Shown: one piece after another, positions 44,546 to 53,755 of the stretch
Numbering within the stretch: position 1 is the first letter of the stretch
How the letters are laid out: each line of letters starts with the position of its first letter
Assembly: GCA_046483315.1 (NCBI GenBank)
Contig: JAWODJ010000072.1
Span: forward strand, 1-64,000
DNA: 64,000 nucleotides
Direction of reading: 5' to 3'
Origin: PXAP01 sp046483315
GTDB lineage: Bacteria > Bacteroidota > Bacteroidia > Bacteroidales > PUMT01
Program-made: the position numbers and the translations under genes
Notes under the pieces: generated by a model
Databases searched by the model: none
Told to the model about the DNA's origin: nothing
What the model saw: only the letters and a program-made list of their open reading frames with translations

Positions 44546-46684
44546 ATGATCAGGAAACATATCAATGCCATATCGGATTTGATGGATCTGCCTGTCCGTT
44601 ATGTTGAGAACACACTTAAGTTGCTTGAAGATGGTGCAACAATTCCATTTATCAGCCGGTATCGCAAGGAGTTGACAGGAAGCCTTGATGAAGTGAAGAT
44701 AGGCGCAATAAAAGAGGAGGCTGAAAGGCTTTCGGAACTGGACAGGCGAAGGGAAGCTGTTTTGAAATCGTTGAAAGAACAGGAGAAGCTTACACCGGAA
44801 TTGAAGCAGCAGATAGATTCTGTACTAAGTCTGACTGAACTTGAAGATATTTACCTTCCCTTCAGGCCCAAAAGAAAGACCAGGGCGTCGGTGGCAAGGA
44901 GTCGGGGACTGGAGGCGCTGGCAAAGGTAATCATGGAACAAAATGAAGATAATATTGAAGAGAGGGCTCTTCAGTATATCGGAGATGAAGTACCGGAAGC
45001 AGGTGATGCCCTGCAGGGGGCACGCGACATTGTAGCCGAATGGATAAGCGAGGATGCCGGGGCGCGCAACAGGATCAGGATCCTTTTTGAAAAGGATGCG
45101 GTGATCTGTTCACGGGTGATTAAAAACAAAGAGGAGGAGGGAGCGAAATACCGTGATTATTTTGATTTTGAGCAAAAACTGAGCCGTTGCCCCTCTCACA
45201 GGGTTCTGGCCATGAGAAGGGGGGAGGATGAATCCATACTCAGGCTTTCAGTAAAACCCCCAGAAGTGAAGGCGCTGGATATCCTCAGGCGGCTTTTTGT
45301 AAAAGGACACACAGCATCATCACGCCAGGTGGAGGAAGCCCTGAATGACAGCTATAAAAGGCTTCTTGGCCCCTCCATCGAGAATGAATTCCGCGCAGCC
45401 TCCAAGGAGAAGGCGGACAGGGAAGCTATATCTGTTTTCGCCGAAAATCTCAGACAACTGCTGTTGGCTCCGCCACTCGGACAAAAACGGATACTGGCAA
45501 TTGATCCCGGATACAGGACAGGCTGTAAGGTTGTCTGTCTGGATGCGCAGGGTAACCTCCTTCACAATGAGACCGTTTATCCCCATCCCCCTCAGAATGA
45601 GAGTAAAATGGCGGCTAAAAAGATTGCATCACTGGTCAGCCAGTACAAAATTGAAGCTGTATCAATAGGTAACGGGACAGCAAGCAGGGAGACAGAGCAT
45701 TTTGTTAAAAAAGTGAAATTTGATCGCGATGTTCAGGTGTTTATGGTCAATGAGAGCGGTGCATCAGTTTATTCTGCATCAAAAACGGCAAGGGAAGAGT
45801 TTCCGGATTACGATGTTACCGTACGCGGAGCTGTTTCTATTGGCCGTCGGCTTGCTGATCCGCTGGCTGAGCTGGTTAAGATAGAACCCAAATCAATAGG
45901 TGTGGGACAGTACCAGCATGATGTAGATCAGAACAAGCTTAAGGAGAGCCTGGATCAGGTTGTAGAAAGTTGTGTCAATCAGGTAGGTGTAAATCTCAAT
46001 ACTGCAAGCAGGCATTTGCTTGGTTATGTATCCGGACTGGGTCCGCAGCTGGCCGGGAATATTGTAGATTACAGGAGGGAAAAGGGGCCGTTAAATTCAA
46101 GAAACGAGCTGCATAAGATACCCAGGCTCGGAGGAAAGGCATTTGAACAGTGTGCCGGTTTTCTCCGTATTCCGGGATCAGATAATCCGCTCGACAATTC
46201 GGCTGTTCATCCGGAGTCTTATAAGATTGTGGAACGGATGGCTCAGGATATGGGTGTTGTTATTGCTGATCTCATAAAGAATAAGGAATTGAGAAATAAA
46301 ATCAATCTTACGGAATATGTAACTGAAAATGCAGGATTGCCTACCCTGAATGATATCATGAATGAGCTTGCACGTCCGGGTAGAGACCCCCGCAGCAGGA
46401 TTGAGGTTTTTGAATTTTCAAAGGATGTTTTCAGGATAGAGGATCTCCGCCCCGGCATGGTATTGCCGGGAATAGTTACCAATATAACCAATTTCGGGGC
46501 TTTTGTCGACATAGGGGTAAAACAGGACGGATTGGTACATATTTCAAAGTTAGCCGACCGGTACGTGAGCAATCCCAGTGATGTTGTAAGTCTCAATCAA
46601 CCCCTGAGGGTAAAGGTTATGGAAGTAGATCTGGCACGCAAACGCATTCAACTCAGTATCAAAGATGTTGCTTATGATGAATAG
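44546..46684 (+). CDS. tex: Tex-family transcription accessory protein
   Basis: RNA-binding Tex/YqgF-fold protein (712 aa). An N-terminal helical domain (SRYRKELTGSLDE near 35) is followed by the YqgF/RuvX-like domain (ILAIDPGYRTGCKVV near 320), a helix-hairpin-helix segment (VNLNTASRHLLGYVSGLG), and a C-terminal S1 domain (VLPGIVTNITNFGAFVDIG). The ATG at 44546 is preferred over an upstream TTG at 44537. In other bacteria Tex affects toxin expression and transcription elongation; the role here is unknown. Confidence 0.96.
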   Translation: MIRKHINAISDLMDLPVRYVENTLKLLEDGATIPFISRYRKELTGSLDEVKIGAIKEEAERLSELDRRREAVLKSLKEQEKLTPELKQQIDSVLSLTELEDIYLPFRPKRKTRASVARSRGLEALAKVIMEQNEDNIEERALQYIGDEVPEAGDALQGARDIVAEWISEDAGARNRIRILFEKDAVICSRVIKNKEEEGAKYRDYFDFEQKLSRCPSHRVLAMRRGEDESILRLSVKPPEVKALDILRRLFVKGHTASSRQVEEALNDSYKRLLGPSIENEFRAASKEKADREAISVFAENLRQLLLAPPLGQKRILAIDPGYRTGCKVVCLDAQGNLLHNETVYPHPPQNESKMAAKKIASLVSQYKIEAVSIGNGTASRETEHFVKKVKFDRDVQVFMVNESGASVYSASKTAREEFPDYDVTVRGAVSIGRRLADPLAELVKIEPKSIGVGQYQHDVDQNKLKESLDQVVESCVNQVGVNLNTASRHLLGYVSGLGPQLAGNIVDYRREKGPLNSRNELHKIPRLGGKAFEQCAGFLRIPGSDNPLDNSAVHPESYKIVERMAQDMGVVIADLIKNKELRNKINLTEYVTENAGLPTLNDIMNELARPGRDPRSRIEVFEFSKDVFRIEDLRPGMVLPGIVTNITNFGAFVDIGVKQDGLVHISKLADRYVSNPSDVVSLNQPLRVKVMEVDLARKRIQLSIKDVAYDE

Positions 46685-46702
46685 GTGACGGTAATATTTA
46701 TA

Positions 46703-46734
46703 TTTGAATTTACTATATCTTATTTATAAATTTG
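46703..46734 (+). promoter_or_regulatory. upstream promoter (P1) of the DUF4914 gene
   Basis: TTTG (46703-46706) and TAAATTTG (46727-46734) are 20 bases apart, a full two-box match. It lies 19 bases after the tex stop and would give a leader of about 125 bases. Confidence 0.55.
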
Positions 46735-46810
46735 GCCTGGTTTTTCCTTGCATTGATATTGTTGAATGCTTTACAATAATCTTTTACAGTTTATATAATT
46801 TGTGTTGGGG

Positions 46811-46818
46811 TAATTTTG
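46811..46818 (+). promoter_or_regulatory. possible second -7 element (P2) of the DUF4914 gene
   Basis: TAATTTTG matches TAnnTTTG and lies 49 bases before the ATG. No clear -33 box is present at 19-21 bases. Confidence 0.35.
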
Positions 46819-46866
46819 CGTCTTGTTATTAAGGCCATATATTAACTTTTGAAAATATTTTTAAAA

Positions 46867-48735
46867 ATGTCACTTGATAAAGTAAAAATTCCCGGGGATG
46901 TATCCGATCTGCTTAAAAACTGCAGAAGTTGCAAAGGCTTTAACAATTCAACAGATCTTGCCGAAGCCTCCGTCGGGGGCAAGGGAAATAATTCTTTTGA
47001 TGTAAAATATGATATCGCTGGCAAGGAAGAAGTAACCGAGGCGGTGATTCATAAAGTTACAAACGGTATATCGGTAAATTATACCGAACCATATATGCGA
47101 AGGAGAGATCCTGACACACTGGTGGTGGCAGACGATAAACCAACCGATAAAGAGAAGTTTGCTGACAGGTTCGGATATGACTTTGGCTCCCTGAGAAAGG
47201 AGTCACTTGACTGGCTGAAGGACCAGGATCTTGGTTATTTTATATTTCAGATTGGCCCCGCTGAATTCGGTTATTACGGGATTGCCATAGCTCCTGCCAA
47301 TGCCGCTTTTTTTTGCATGGGCCTGTCCATACTGCAAAAGATAATAAATACCGGTGAGCTGGAAGGGAGTATTACGGTTAAGTCGGTGGTATATGTGGCT
47401 CCCACATTCAGGCATACTCATTTCGAAGGCAAACAGATTGTTGTACATAACCGTACCGATGAGATATATGAAATTTTCTCCTATAACCTCTATCCCGGCC
47501 CCAGTGCAAAAAAGGGGATATACGGAGTTTTATTGTCCATTGGTGAGGCCGAGGGGTGGGCAGTGCCTCACTGTTCAGCTGTTCAGTCCATCAGTCCCTA
47601 TGACAACATAACCACATTTATGCATGAGGGAGCCAGCGGGGGCGGTAAGAGTGAAATGTTGCAGCATATAGTCCGCGAGCCCGAGGGATCTGTTCTGATC
47701 GGAGAAAATACGCTGACCGGTGAGAAAAGGGGAACCGGCATTCCTCAGTTCTGCAAGATCAACCCCGTTTGTGATGATATGGGAATCGTTCATCCCTCAT
47801 ATGAAACCGGTGGAATGCGCTTGCGGATTATGGATGCGGAGAACGGATGGTTTATACGTACCGACAATATAACCGGTTATGGCTGTGAACCGCAAATTGA
47901 AAAGCTTACCATTAATTCAAAAGAGCCGTTATTGTTTCTAAATATCAATACCAATCCGGGAGGAACGGCATTGATATGGAACCATATTGAAGACGAACCG
48001 GGTAAGGTGTGTCCTAATCCCCGCGTTGTGGTGCCACGTGATCTTTTTCCCGGTGTGGTTATCAAACCCGTATCCGTTGATGTAAGAAGTTTTGGAGTAC
48101 GTACCCCTCCCTGCTCGGCCGATAAGCCCACATATGGCATTATAGGCCTTTTTCATATTCTCCCCCCCGCCCTGGCATGGTTATGGAGGCTGGTTTCACC
48201 AAGGGGACATTCAAATCCGAGTATTGTTGACTCCGATAAAATGGGCAGTGAAGGTGTTGGATCTTACTGGCCTTTCGCTACCGGCAAGAAGGTGAGGCAC
48301 GCCAATCTTCTTCTTGAGCAGATAGTAAATAATACTGTAACTCAATATGTTCTTACACCCAACCAGTATATAGGTGTCTGGAAAGTCGGCTTTAAACCAC
48401 AGCTGTTAATGCGTGAATATCTTACACGACGTGGAAATGCCAAGTTCCGCTCCGACCAGTATCAGTCCGCCCGCAGCTCCCTGCTGGGTTATGAGCTTAA
48501 TTATCTTACCATCGAAGGTTCCAAGATTCCTTCACGGTTTTTGAAAGTATACAGGCAGGAAGCTGTTGGCTTTGAAGGTTATGATAAAGGAGCGGAAATC
48601 CTGAGATCGTTTTTTCATGAGCAGCTTCAGCAATACCTGGTTCCTGAGTTATCGGACCTTGGCCGTAAAATTATTGAAACATGCCTTGAAGACGGCAGTG
48701 TTGAGAGCTACAGCAAGCTAATAAAGAAAAAATAG
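46867..48735 (+). CDS. DUF4914 protein with PEPCK-like active-site block
   Basis: A 622-aa cytoplasmic protein of DUF4914. Its central part (from the ATG at 46867, about residues 213-285) resembles ATP-dependent phosphoenolpyruvate carboxykinase: KKGIYG aligns with KKGMFS, PHCSAV with MHCSAN, and GASGGGKSEML with the P-loop GLSGTGKTTLS, in the same order and spacing as E. coli PckA as I recall it. The next motif, LIGDDE in PckA, reads LIGENT here, so both carboxylates of the kinase-2/metal site are altered. The lysine and histidine ligands and the P-loop remain. The activity is unknown; nucleotide binding is likely. The gene has its own promoter and no operon partner. Confidence 0.85.
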   Translation: MSLDKVKIPGDVSDLLKNCRSCKGFNNSTDLAEASVGGKGNNSFDVKYDIAGKEEVTEAVIHKVTNGISVNYTEPYMRRRDPDTLVVADDKPTDKEKFADRFGYDFGSLRKESLDWLKDQDLGYFIFQIGPAEFGYYGIAIAPANAAFFCMGLSILQKIINTGELEGSITVKSVVYVAPTFRHTHFEGKQIVVHNRTDEIYEIFSYNLYPGPSAKKGIYGVLLSIGEAEGWAVPHCSAVQSISPYDNITTFMHEGASGGGKSEMLQHIVREPEGSVLIGENTLTGEKRGTGIPQFCKINPVCDDMGIVHPSYETGGMRLRIMDAENGWFIRTDNITGYGCEPQIEKLTINSKEPLLFLNINTNPGGTALIWNHIEDEPGKVCPNPRVVVPRDLFPGVVIKPVSVDVRSFGVRTPPCSADKPTYGIIGLFHILPPALAWLWRLVSPRGHSNPSIVDSDKMGSEGVGSYWPFATGKKVRHANLLLEQIVNNTVTQYVLTPNQYIGVWKVGFKPQLLMREYLTRRGNAKFRSDQYQSARSSLLGYELNYLTIEGSKIPSRFLKVYRQEAVGFEGYDKGAEILRSFFHEQLQQYLVPELSDLGRKIIETCLEDGSVESYSKLIKKK

Positions 48736-48751
48736 AAATTGAACCTTCTGA

Positions 48752-48782
48752 TTTGCAGTATTTAATCAATGTAGTAATATTG
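48752..48782 (+). promoter_or_regulatory. promoter of the S9 peptidase gene
   Basis: TTTG (48752-48755) is 19 bases from TAATATTG (48775-48782), which matches TAnnTTTG at seven of eight bases. It lies about 50 bases before the ATG. Confidence 0.45.
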
Positions 48783-48832
48783 CATGCCTGTCTACTGATC
48801 TGCAGGGACAGGCTTAATTTAAAAAATCTGTG

Positions 48833-50950
48833 ATGAAGCCAATAAAAGAAACTATTCTGATTATGCTATACATATCGTTACTCTCTCTTCCACAGTCATG
48901 CAAGCAGGATCATCCCAAACCACCCGTGGCAGAAAAGATACCTCATGAGATGACCATACATGACCACACAAGGATCGATAATTATTACTGGATGCGCGAA
49001 CGTGAGAATCCCCGGGTGATTGAACATCTGGAGGCAGAGAATTCATATACGGAGTCTGTGCTGAAACATACGGAAACCCTCCAGGAAGAATTATACAACG
49101 AGATAATAGGCAGAATAAAACAAACTGATGAGTCCGTACCCTATTTTGACAACGGATATTACTATTATTACAGGTATGAGGAGGGGGGTGAATTTCCGAT
49201 TTACTGCAGGAAAAAAGAGAGCCTTGAGGCTGTTGAGGAGGTAATGCTTAACGTTAATGAAATGGCTGAAGGGCACAGCTTTTACAATGTTACAGGAATG
49301 AATGTGAGCCCCGACAATAAATTGCTGGCTTTCGGGATTGACTCTGTGGGAAGGAGAAAGTATGCGCTCAGGTTCAAGGATCTTGAAACGGGTGAGATTT
49401 TACCTGATAATATTTCCGGTACCAATGGCTATGTTGCATGGGCAGGAGACAGCAGAACTGTTTACTATACAATACAGAATGAAACCACCCTCCGGTCGGA
49501 AAAGGTTTACAGGCATGTTCTCGGAAATGATCCGGATGAACGGGATCTTGTCTATTTTGAGGAGGATGAGACTTACAGGGTGGGGGTTTTTACAACCAAA
49601 TCGAAGGAATATATAATGATTGTCTCATCCAGCACTCTTTCCACCGAGTACCGTTTTGCGAAGGCAGACAATCCCGGGGATGATTTCAGGATTTTTCATC
49701 CCAGGGAGGAGGATATGCGATACAGTGTTGATCATCATGGCGATAAGTTTTATATCTTAACTAACTGGGATGCAATGAATTTCAGGCTTATGGAAACATT
49801 TACCGGTCGCACGGGAAAGGAAAACTGGAAAGAGCTGGTGGCTCACAGGGAAGATGTATTACTTGGTGGTATGGAGATTTTTAATGACTATCTGGTTCTC
49901 TCGGAGAGGAAAAACGGACTTCGCCAGTTGTATGTTTATAAATGGAATGACAGTACCGGCCATTACCTGGAGTTTCCGGAAGAGGTATATACCGCCGGCA
50001 TATCTGTTAATCCCGACTTTGAGAGTGAGGTTCTGAGATTTTCTTACAGTTCTCTTACAACGCCCAATTCGGTATTCGATTACAATATGAGAACCAGGGA
50101 ACGGGAACTGCTCAAGCGGGATGAAGTACTTGGAGATTTTGATCCCGGCAACTACAAGTCAAGGAGATTATATGCCACTGCAGGTGACGGGACAAAAATA
50201 CCAGTATCGCTGGTTTACAGGAGAGGGATTGAGATGGATGCCTCAAATCCGCTTCTTCTTTATGCCTATGGATCATACGGAGCAAGCACCGATCCCCGTT
50301 TCAGCTCCGTGCGGTTAAGTCTGCTTGACCGCGGCTTTATTTATGCCATAGCTCATGTCAGGGGCGGACAGGAGATGGGCCGCTACTGGTATGAGGATGG
50401 TAAATTGCTTGCAAAGATGAATACTTTTACTGACTTCAATGATTGTGCACAATTTCTCATTGATCAAAACTATACCAGTCCCCAAAACCTCTTTGCCCAG
50501 GGTGGAAGTGCCGGCGGACTTTTGATTGGTGCGATTATAAATCTCAAACCTGAGTTATATCGCGGTGTTATTGCAGCAGTTCCCTTTGTCGATGTTGTGA
50601 CTACCATGCTTGACGACAGCATTCCGCTTACTACCGCTGAATATGACGAGTGGGGTAATCCGAATGATCCGGAATATTACCGTTATATGCTTTCCTATTC
50701 CCCTTACGACCAGGTTAGCCGGCAGGAATATCCTGCAATGCTTGTAACAACCGGACTGCATGATTCACAGGTACAGTACTGGGAACCCGCAAAATGGGTT
50801 GCAAAGCTCCGTGAGTTTAAGACAGGAGATAATTTATTGCTGCTTCATACCAATATGGAAGCCGGCCACGGAGGTGCTTCGGGAAGGTATCAGCGCTACA
50901 GGGAGATAGCGATGGAATACGCTTTTTTAATAGATCTGGCAGGAGTTTGA
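48833..50950 (+). CDS. prolyl oligopeptidase family (S9) peptidase
   Basis: Oligopeptidase B-like serine peptidase (705 aa). The N-terminal segment with LISLLSLPQSCKQDH (after the helix MYISLLSLPQ) ends in a probable lipobox Cys, so it is likely membrane-anchored. The propeller region spans about 50-410. The catalytic domain has LLYAYGSYGAS, the nucleophile in GGSAGGLLIGA, the Asp in TTGLHDSQV, and the His in MEAGHGGASGRYQ. E. coli PtrB is cytosolic; a lipoprotein form fits periplasmic peptide digestion. Confidence 0.92.
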   Translation: MKPIKETILIMLYISLLSLPQSCKQDHPKPPVAEKIPHEMTIHDHTRIDNYYWMRERENPRVIEHLEAENSYTESVLKHTETLQEELYNEIIGRIKQTDESVPYFDNGYYYYYRYEEGGEFPIYCRKKESLEAVEEVMLNVNEMAEGHSFYNVTGMNVSPDNKLLAFGIDSVGRRKYALRFKDLETGEILPDNISGTNGYVAWAGDSRTVYYTIQNETTLRSEKVYRHVLGNDPDERDLVYFEEDETYRVGVFTTKSKEYIMIVSSSTLSTEYRFAKADNPGDDFRIFHPREEDMRYSVDHHGDKFYILTNWDAMNFRLMETFTGRTGKENWKELVAHREDVLLGGMEIFNDYLVLSERKNGLRQLYVYKWNDSTGHYLEFPEEVYTAGISVNPDFESEVLRFSYSSLTTPNSVFDYNMRTRERELLKRDEVLGDFDPGNYKSRRLYATAGDGTKIPVSLVYRRGIEMDASNPLLLYAYGSYGASTDPRFSSVRLSLLDRGFIYAIAHVRGGQEMGRYWYEDGKLLAKMNTFTDFNDCAQFLIDQNYTSPQNLFAQGGSAGGLLIGAIINLKPELYRGVIAAVPFVDVVTTMLDDSIPLTTAEYDEWGNPNDPEYYRYMLSYSPYDQVSRQEYPAMLVTTGLHDSQVQYWEPAKWVAKLREFKTGDNLLLLHTNMEAGHGGASGRYQRYREIAMEYAFLIDLAGV

Positions 50951-50961
50951 CTGTTCAGCCC

Positions 50962-50984
50962 CCGGTTTCCCGGAAATTTTTTTT
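50962..50984 (+). terminator. probable intrinsic terminator of the S9 peptidase gene
   Basis: CCGG (50962-50965) pairs with CCGG (50970-50973) around loop TTTC, then AAA and eight T residues (50977-50984). It starts 11 bases after the stop. The short stem limits confidence. Confidence 0.45.
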
Positions 50985-51179
50985 ATTCACAGTTGATTTA
51001 TAGCTGTACAGTAATGAACATAATATGTTCATAAACGGACACATTATATCCCGGGAATATCGGTTAATAACAAATATATTTTTATTTAAGATATTATAAA
51101 TTAATATGTTAAATAGATTGGCACATTTTTGGTTATCCGTGTTGGTAACATTATTAATCAAATATGGAGGAACCAGAAA

Positions 51180-51641
51180 ATGAAGAAATCTATTTTATTA
51201 CTTGTTGCAGGAATTATTTGTGTCTCTGTAACCTTAAAAGCCAGCGCACCTGATTATATAATTACCGATGAGGGTGTTACCTATTACGAAAAAGTCCGCT
51301 ACGGCCTAACCACCGGCCTGGTTGGTGTTAATGAATCCGGCAGGGTTGGCTATCAGACCGGGGATGTTGTTTCATTCAGTAAGAACGGGCAGATCTATGA
51401 AAGAATGCCGGTTATCAGGAATAACAGTGAAAGTGGACGTTATGCCTTCATGGAGCTTGTTGCCTACAGGTGTGGAATGAAAGTTTACAGGAACAGTCTT
51501 GGCGGATCTCCTGGTGATTTACCAAATTATGAACTTCTTGTTTTTAAAAACGGCAGGTTTATTGTTAAGTTTGATGAAAAGAATTCAGAAAATCTGCAAA
51601 AGTTTTTCTTAAGGCCTGAGGCTTCCCTTGCAGCGAAATAA
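51180..51641 (+). CDS. exported protein of unknown function
   Basis: A 153-aa protein with a signal peptide (about 1-23, KKSILLLVAGIICVSVTLKASA). The ATG at 51180 is preceded by GGAGGAA at 51165-51171, whereas the longer frame start (TTG at 51129) has no such site. The mature part is beta-rich with repeated Gly-Tyr segments (VGYQTGDVVSFSKNGQIYERM). I do not recognise the family. It is followed by a strong bidirectional terminator. Confidence 0.8.
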   Translation: MKKSILLLVAGIICVSVTLKASAPDYIITDEGVTYYEKVRYGLTTGLVGVNESGRVGYQTGDVVSFSKNGQIYERMPVIRNNSESGRYAFMELVAYRCGMKVYRNSLGGSPGDLPNYELLVFKNGRFIVKFDEKNSENLQKFFLRPEASLAAK

Positions 51642-51647
51642 AACAGC

Positions 51648-51683
51648 AAAAAAAAACGGCCCGGTTCAGGGCCGTTTTTTTTT
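51648..51683. terminator. strong bidirectional intrinsic terminator
   Basis: Nine A residues (51648-51656), CGGCCC (51657-51662), loop GGTTCA, GGGCCG (51669-51674) and nine T residues (51675-51683). The A-run and T-run extend the stem and give a T-tail on both strands. It lies between the convergent exported-protein and DUF3127 genes. Confidence 0.9.
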
Positions 51684-51695
51684 AACCGGTGTTAA

Positions 51696-52061
51696 TCAGA
51701 ATGGCAGCAGTTCGTCGTCGGCAGGTGGAATATCTTCGGGCGGCGGCGGTGTATTTTTGACCGATGAAGAGTAATTCTCGCCACCTGCCGCTGTTTTTTC
51801 AATCCTCCATGCCTTCACATCAGTGTACCATCTTTCATTGAACTCTCTTGATTCAATATTTACACTGACCTTTAATTCATCACCCTCTTTCAGGCCATCA
51901 ATATCTCCTGCTTTGTCACCCCATGCACTGATGCATATTTTTCTGGAGAATTCACCCGGTGTTTCAATGATAAAATCCTGTTTTACCCAGGGACCGTTTT
52001 TTCCGGTGCCATTCTGCCGGGGTAATATCTGGAGGAGTTTCCCTGTAATTACGACACTCAT
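51696..52061 (-). CDS. DUF3127 protein with SSB-like acidic C-terminus
   Basis: A 121-aa DUF3127 protein. Its core (about 1-90: SVVITGKLLQILPRQ, KQDFIIETPGEFSRK, GDELKVSVNIESREFNERWYTDVKAWRIE) reads as an OB fold. After a Pro-rich linker it ends in ADDELLPF, similar to the acidic tip (DDDIPF type) by which SSB recruits repair proteins. The function is unknown; single-stranded nucleic-acid binding is an inference. It follows the FKBP gene by 26 bases on the same strand. Confidence 0.88.
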   Translation of the reverse strand: MSVVITGKLLQILPRQNGTGKNGPWVKQDFIIETPGEFSRKICISAWGDKAGDIDGLKEGDELKVSVNIESREFNERWYTDVKAWRIEKTAAGGENYSSSVKNTPPPPEDIPPADDELLPF

Positions 52062-52087
52062 ATTAAGAAGAGCTTATAGCCGATACC

Positions 52088-52771
52088 TTATTCAGAAATA
52101 ATATCGAGCAGTTCAATTTCAAAAATAAGCATCATATAGGGTTCTATTACACCGCCCTGCCGGGGATTGGCACCATAAGCCAGTTCCTGGGGTATATATA
52201 TTCTCCATTTTGAGCCAACTGACATCAGCTGCAGTGCCTCTGTCCATCCCGGTATTACCTGGTTAAGCTGAAACTGTGCCGGCTCGCCTCTTTCGTAGGA
52301 GCTGTCAAACTGGGTGCCGTCAATCAGGGTACCCTTGTAATGTACAACAACTTCATCGTCAGCAGAAGGTTGGGGGCCGTCTCCCATTTCTATCACTTCA
52401 TATTGAATTCCCGAATCGGTTGTAATGACACCCTCTTTTAACCTGTTTTCGGCCAGAAATTCTTCTCCCTCCTCTATGTTATCTCCAAACTGAAGTTTGC
52501 CGAAGTAGTCGTTTAACATCATATTTGCTTCTTCGGGATTAATTGCAGTTGTATCACCGTCAAACAATTCCTGTATTGCCAGTGCAACAGCCTGTGGATT
52601 GATATCTTCAATGCCGCTCATAAGCAGGCTGGATCCGAAAGTCACACCAATGGCGTAGCTTATTGTGTCAGTTTGTGTTTTTAACTGGTCACGTGTGAGT
52701 TCATTTTGTCCGCATGATGAGAATACAACTGCGGCAGCAAGAAAAAAAGATAAGAACATTTTTGTTTTCAT
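52088..52771 (-). CDS. FKBP-type peptidylprolyl isomerase lipoprotein
   Basis: A 227-aa predicted lipoprotein (VVFSSCGQNE, lipobox Cys at about 20) with an N-terminal dimerisation-like helical region (about 30-120, SYAIGVTFGSSLL) and a C-terminal FKBP domain (about 125-225). The domain has VVVHYKGTLIDGTQFDSSYERGEP, GWTEALQLMSVGSKWRIYIPQELAYG and the terminal FEIELLDI. This is the FkpA/Mip architecture, which folds envelope proteins. The next gene, DUF3127, lies 26 bases downstream. Confidence 0.95.
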   Translation of the reverse strand: MKTKMFLSFFLAAAVVFSSCGQNELTRDQLKTQTDTISYAIGVTFGSSLLMSGIEDINPQAVALAIQELFDGDTTAINPEEANMMLNDYFGKLQFGDNIEEGEEFLAENRLKEGVITTDSGIQYEVIEMGDGPQPSADDEVVVHYKGTLIDGTQFDSSYERGEPAQFQLNQVIPGWTEALQLMSVGSKWRIYIPQELAYGANPRQGGVIEPYMMLIFEIELLDIISE

Positions 52772-53094
52772 TTTCTGTAATTTATGGTTATCAATTGATT
52801 ATTTCAGATTTTTGGTAATTTTATGAATGTTAAAATTATTGTAGTCTGCCAACAGGAGCAGAATGGTACCGGAAACCGCTGTCATTTAAAATGATTTCCT
52901 TAACTAACCTGCGAAAGTAAAGTAAAATATTAAGAAATATGCATAAAAAACTTTAAATTTACATCCCGGCCGTTTGAACAAAACCGGTTAAACTCCACCC
53001 TGAACAGCGGGTTTTCAATCAATTGGGGTTTTTTATGCCGGTATATGCTGCATGCACGGAGAGGGTTATACCTTTTTCTGCAACATACAATTTA
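52772..53094. other. 323-bp intergenic region upstream of the FKBP gene
   Basis: No credible coding frame was found; short frames near 53023-53227 run into mnmD antisense. It holds the 8-bp palindrome AACCGGTT (52982-52989), a weak ACCC/GGGT hairpin near 52997-53012, and, on the minus strand, TACTTTCG (52919-52912), a near match to the -7 element for the FKBP gene. No tRNA was seen. Confidence 0.4.
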
Positions 53095-53754
53095 TTATTG
53101 TTTGAAGGCTGTGGTGATATGCCTTTTTCCGGGCGGACCGGGAATTCGTTTAACTATCAGTCCGGCCGATTCCATGGTTCTTCTGACGCTGCCTTTGCAG
53201 GAATATGTGGTTAAGACTGCGCCGTGATTCATCATACTGCAGATTTTACTGAATATCTCCTTCGTCCACAATTCCGGCTGGGTATCCGGACTAAAGGCAT
53301 CGAAATATATTACATCATATGAGTCCTGAGGGTTATAAGATTTGAAATCTGCTTCTGTTTTTTTTAGTGTGAAAAACCTGCCTATCCGGACCTCTTCTTC
53401 CCACCTGCATTCGTGGATGCGTTTAAAAACATCACTTTGTCTCTCATTTTGTAAAAAACCTGCAAGCTTCTTCCAGATTTCATTATCAAGAGGAAACTTT
53501 TCAATTGTATGATAAAAGATATTTACCTTTTTTTCTTCTGCCTCCAGGAAACTGAGACAGGCATTCAGGCCTGTGCCAAAACCTGTTTCAAACAATCTTA
53601 CGCTTTGTTTTTTAACCCTGCATAAAGCATTGGTTATGAATACAAAGGCCGACTCCTGTATTGCACCGTGTATTGAATGATAGTGCTCATTAAGCCCGGG
53701 TACATATATTGTCGGAGAACCATCTGCTGTTATGGTAATTACCTTACCACTCAT
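53095..53754 (-). CDS. mnmD: tRNA U34 methyltransferase MnmD
   Basis: Methyltransferase (219 aa) that completes 5-methylaminomethyl-2-thiouridine at the tRNA wobble position. It is the single-domain form lacking the FAD oxidoreductase half of E. coli MnmC. SAM-binding and family marks are LNEHYHSIHGAIQESAFVFI, FETGFGTGLNACLSFL, YFDAFSPDTQPELW and TYSCKGSVRRTMESAG. The ATG at 53754 directly follows the peptidase stop (TAAGATG) and gives the family N-terminus; an ATG at 53775 is possible. It is last in an operon with the S41 peptidase. Confidence 0.93.
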   Translation of the reverse strand: MSGKVITITADGSPTIYVPGLNEHYHSIHGAIQESAFVFITNALCRVKKQSVRLFETGFGTGLNACLSFLEAEEKKVNIFYHTIEKFPLDNEIWKKLAGFLQNERQSDVFKRIHECRWEEEVRIGRFFTLKKTEADFKSYNPQDSYDVIYFDAFSPDTQPELWTKEIFSKICSMMNHGAVLTTYSCKGSVRRTMESAGLIVKRIPGPPGKRHITTAFKQ

Positions 53755-53755
53755 C

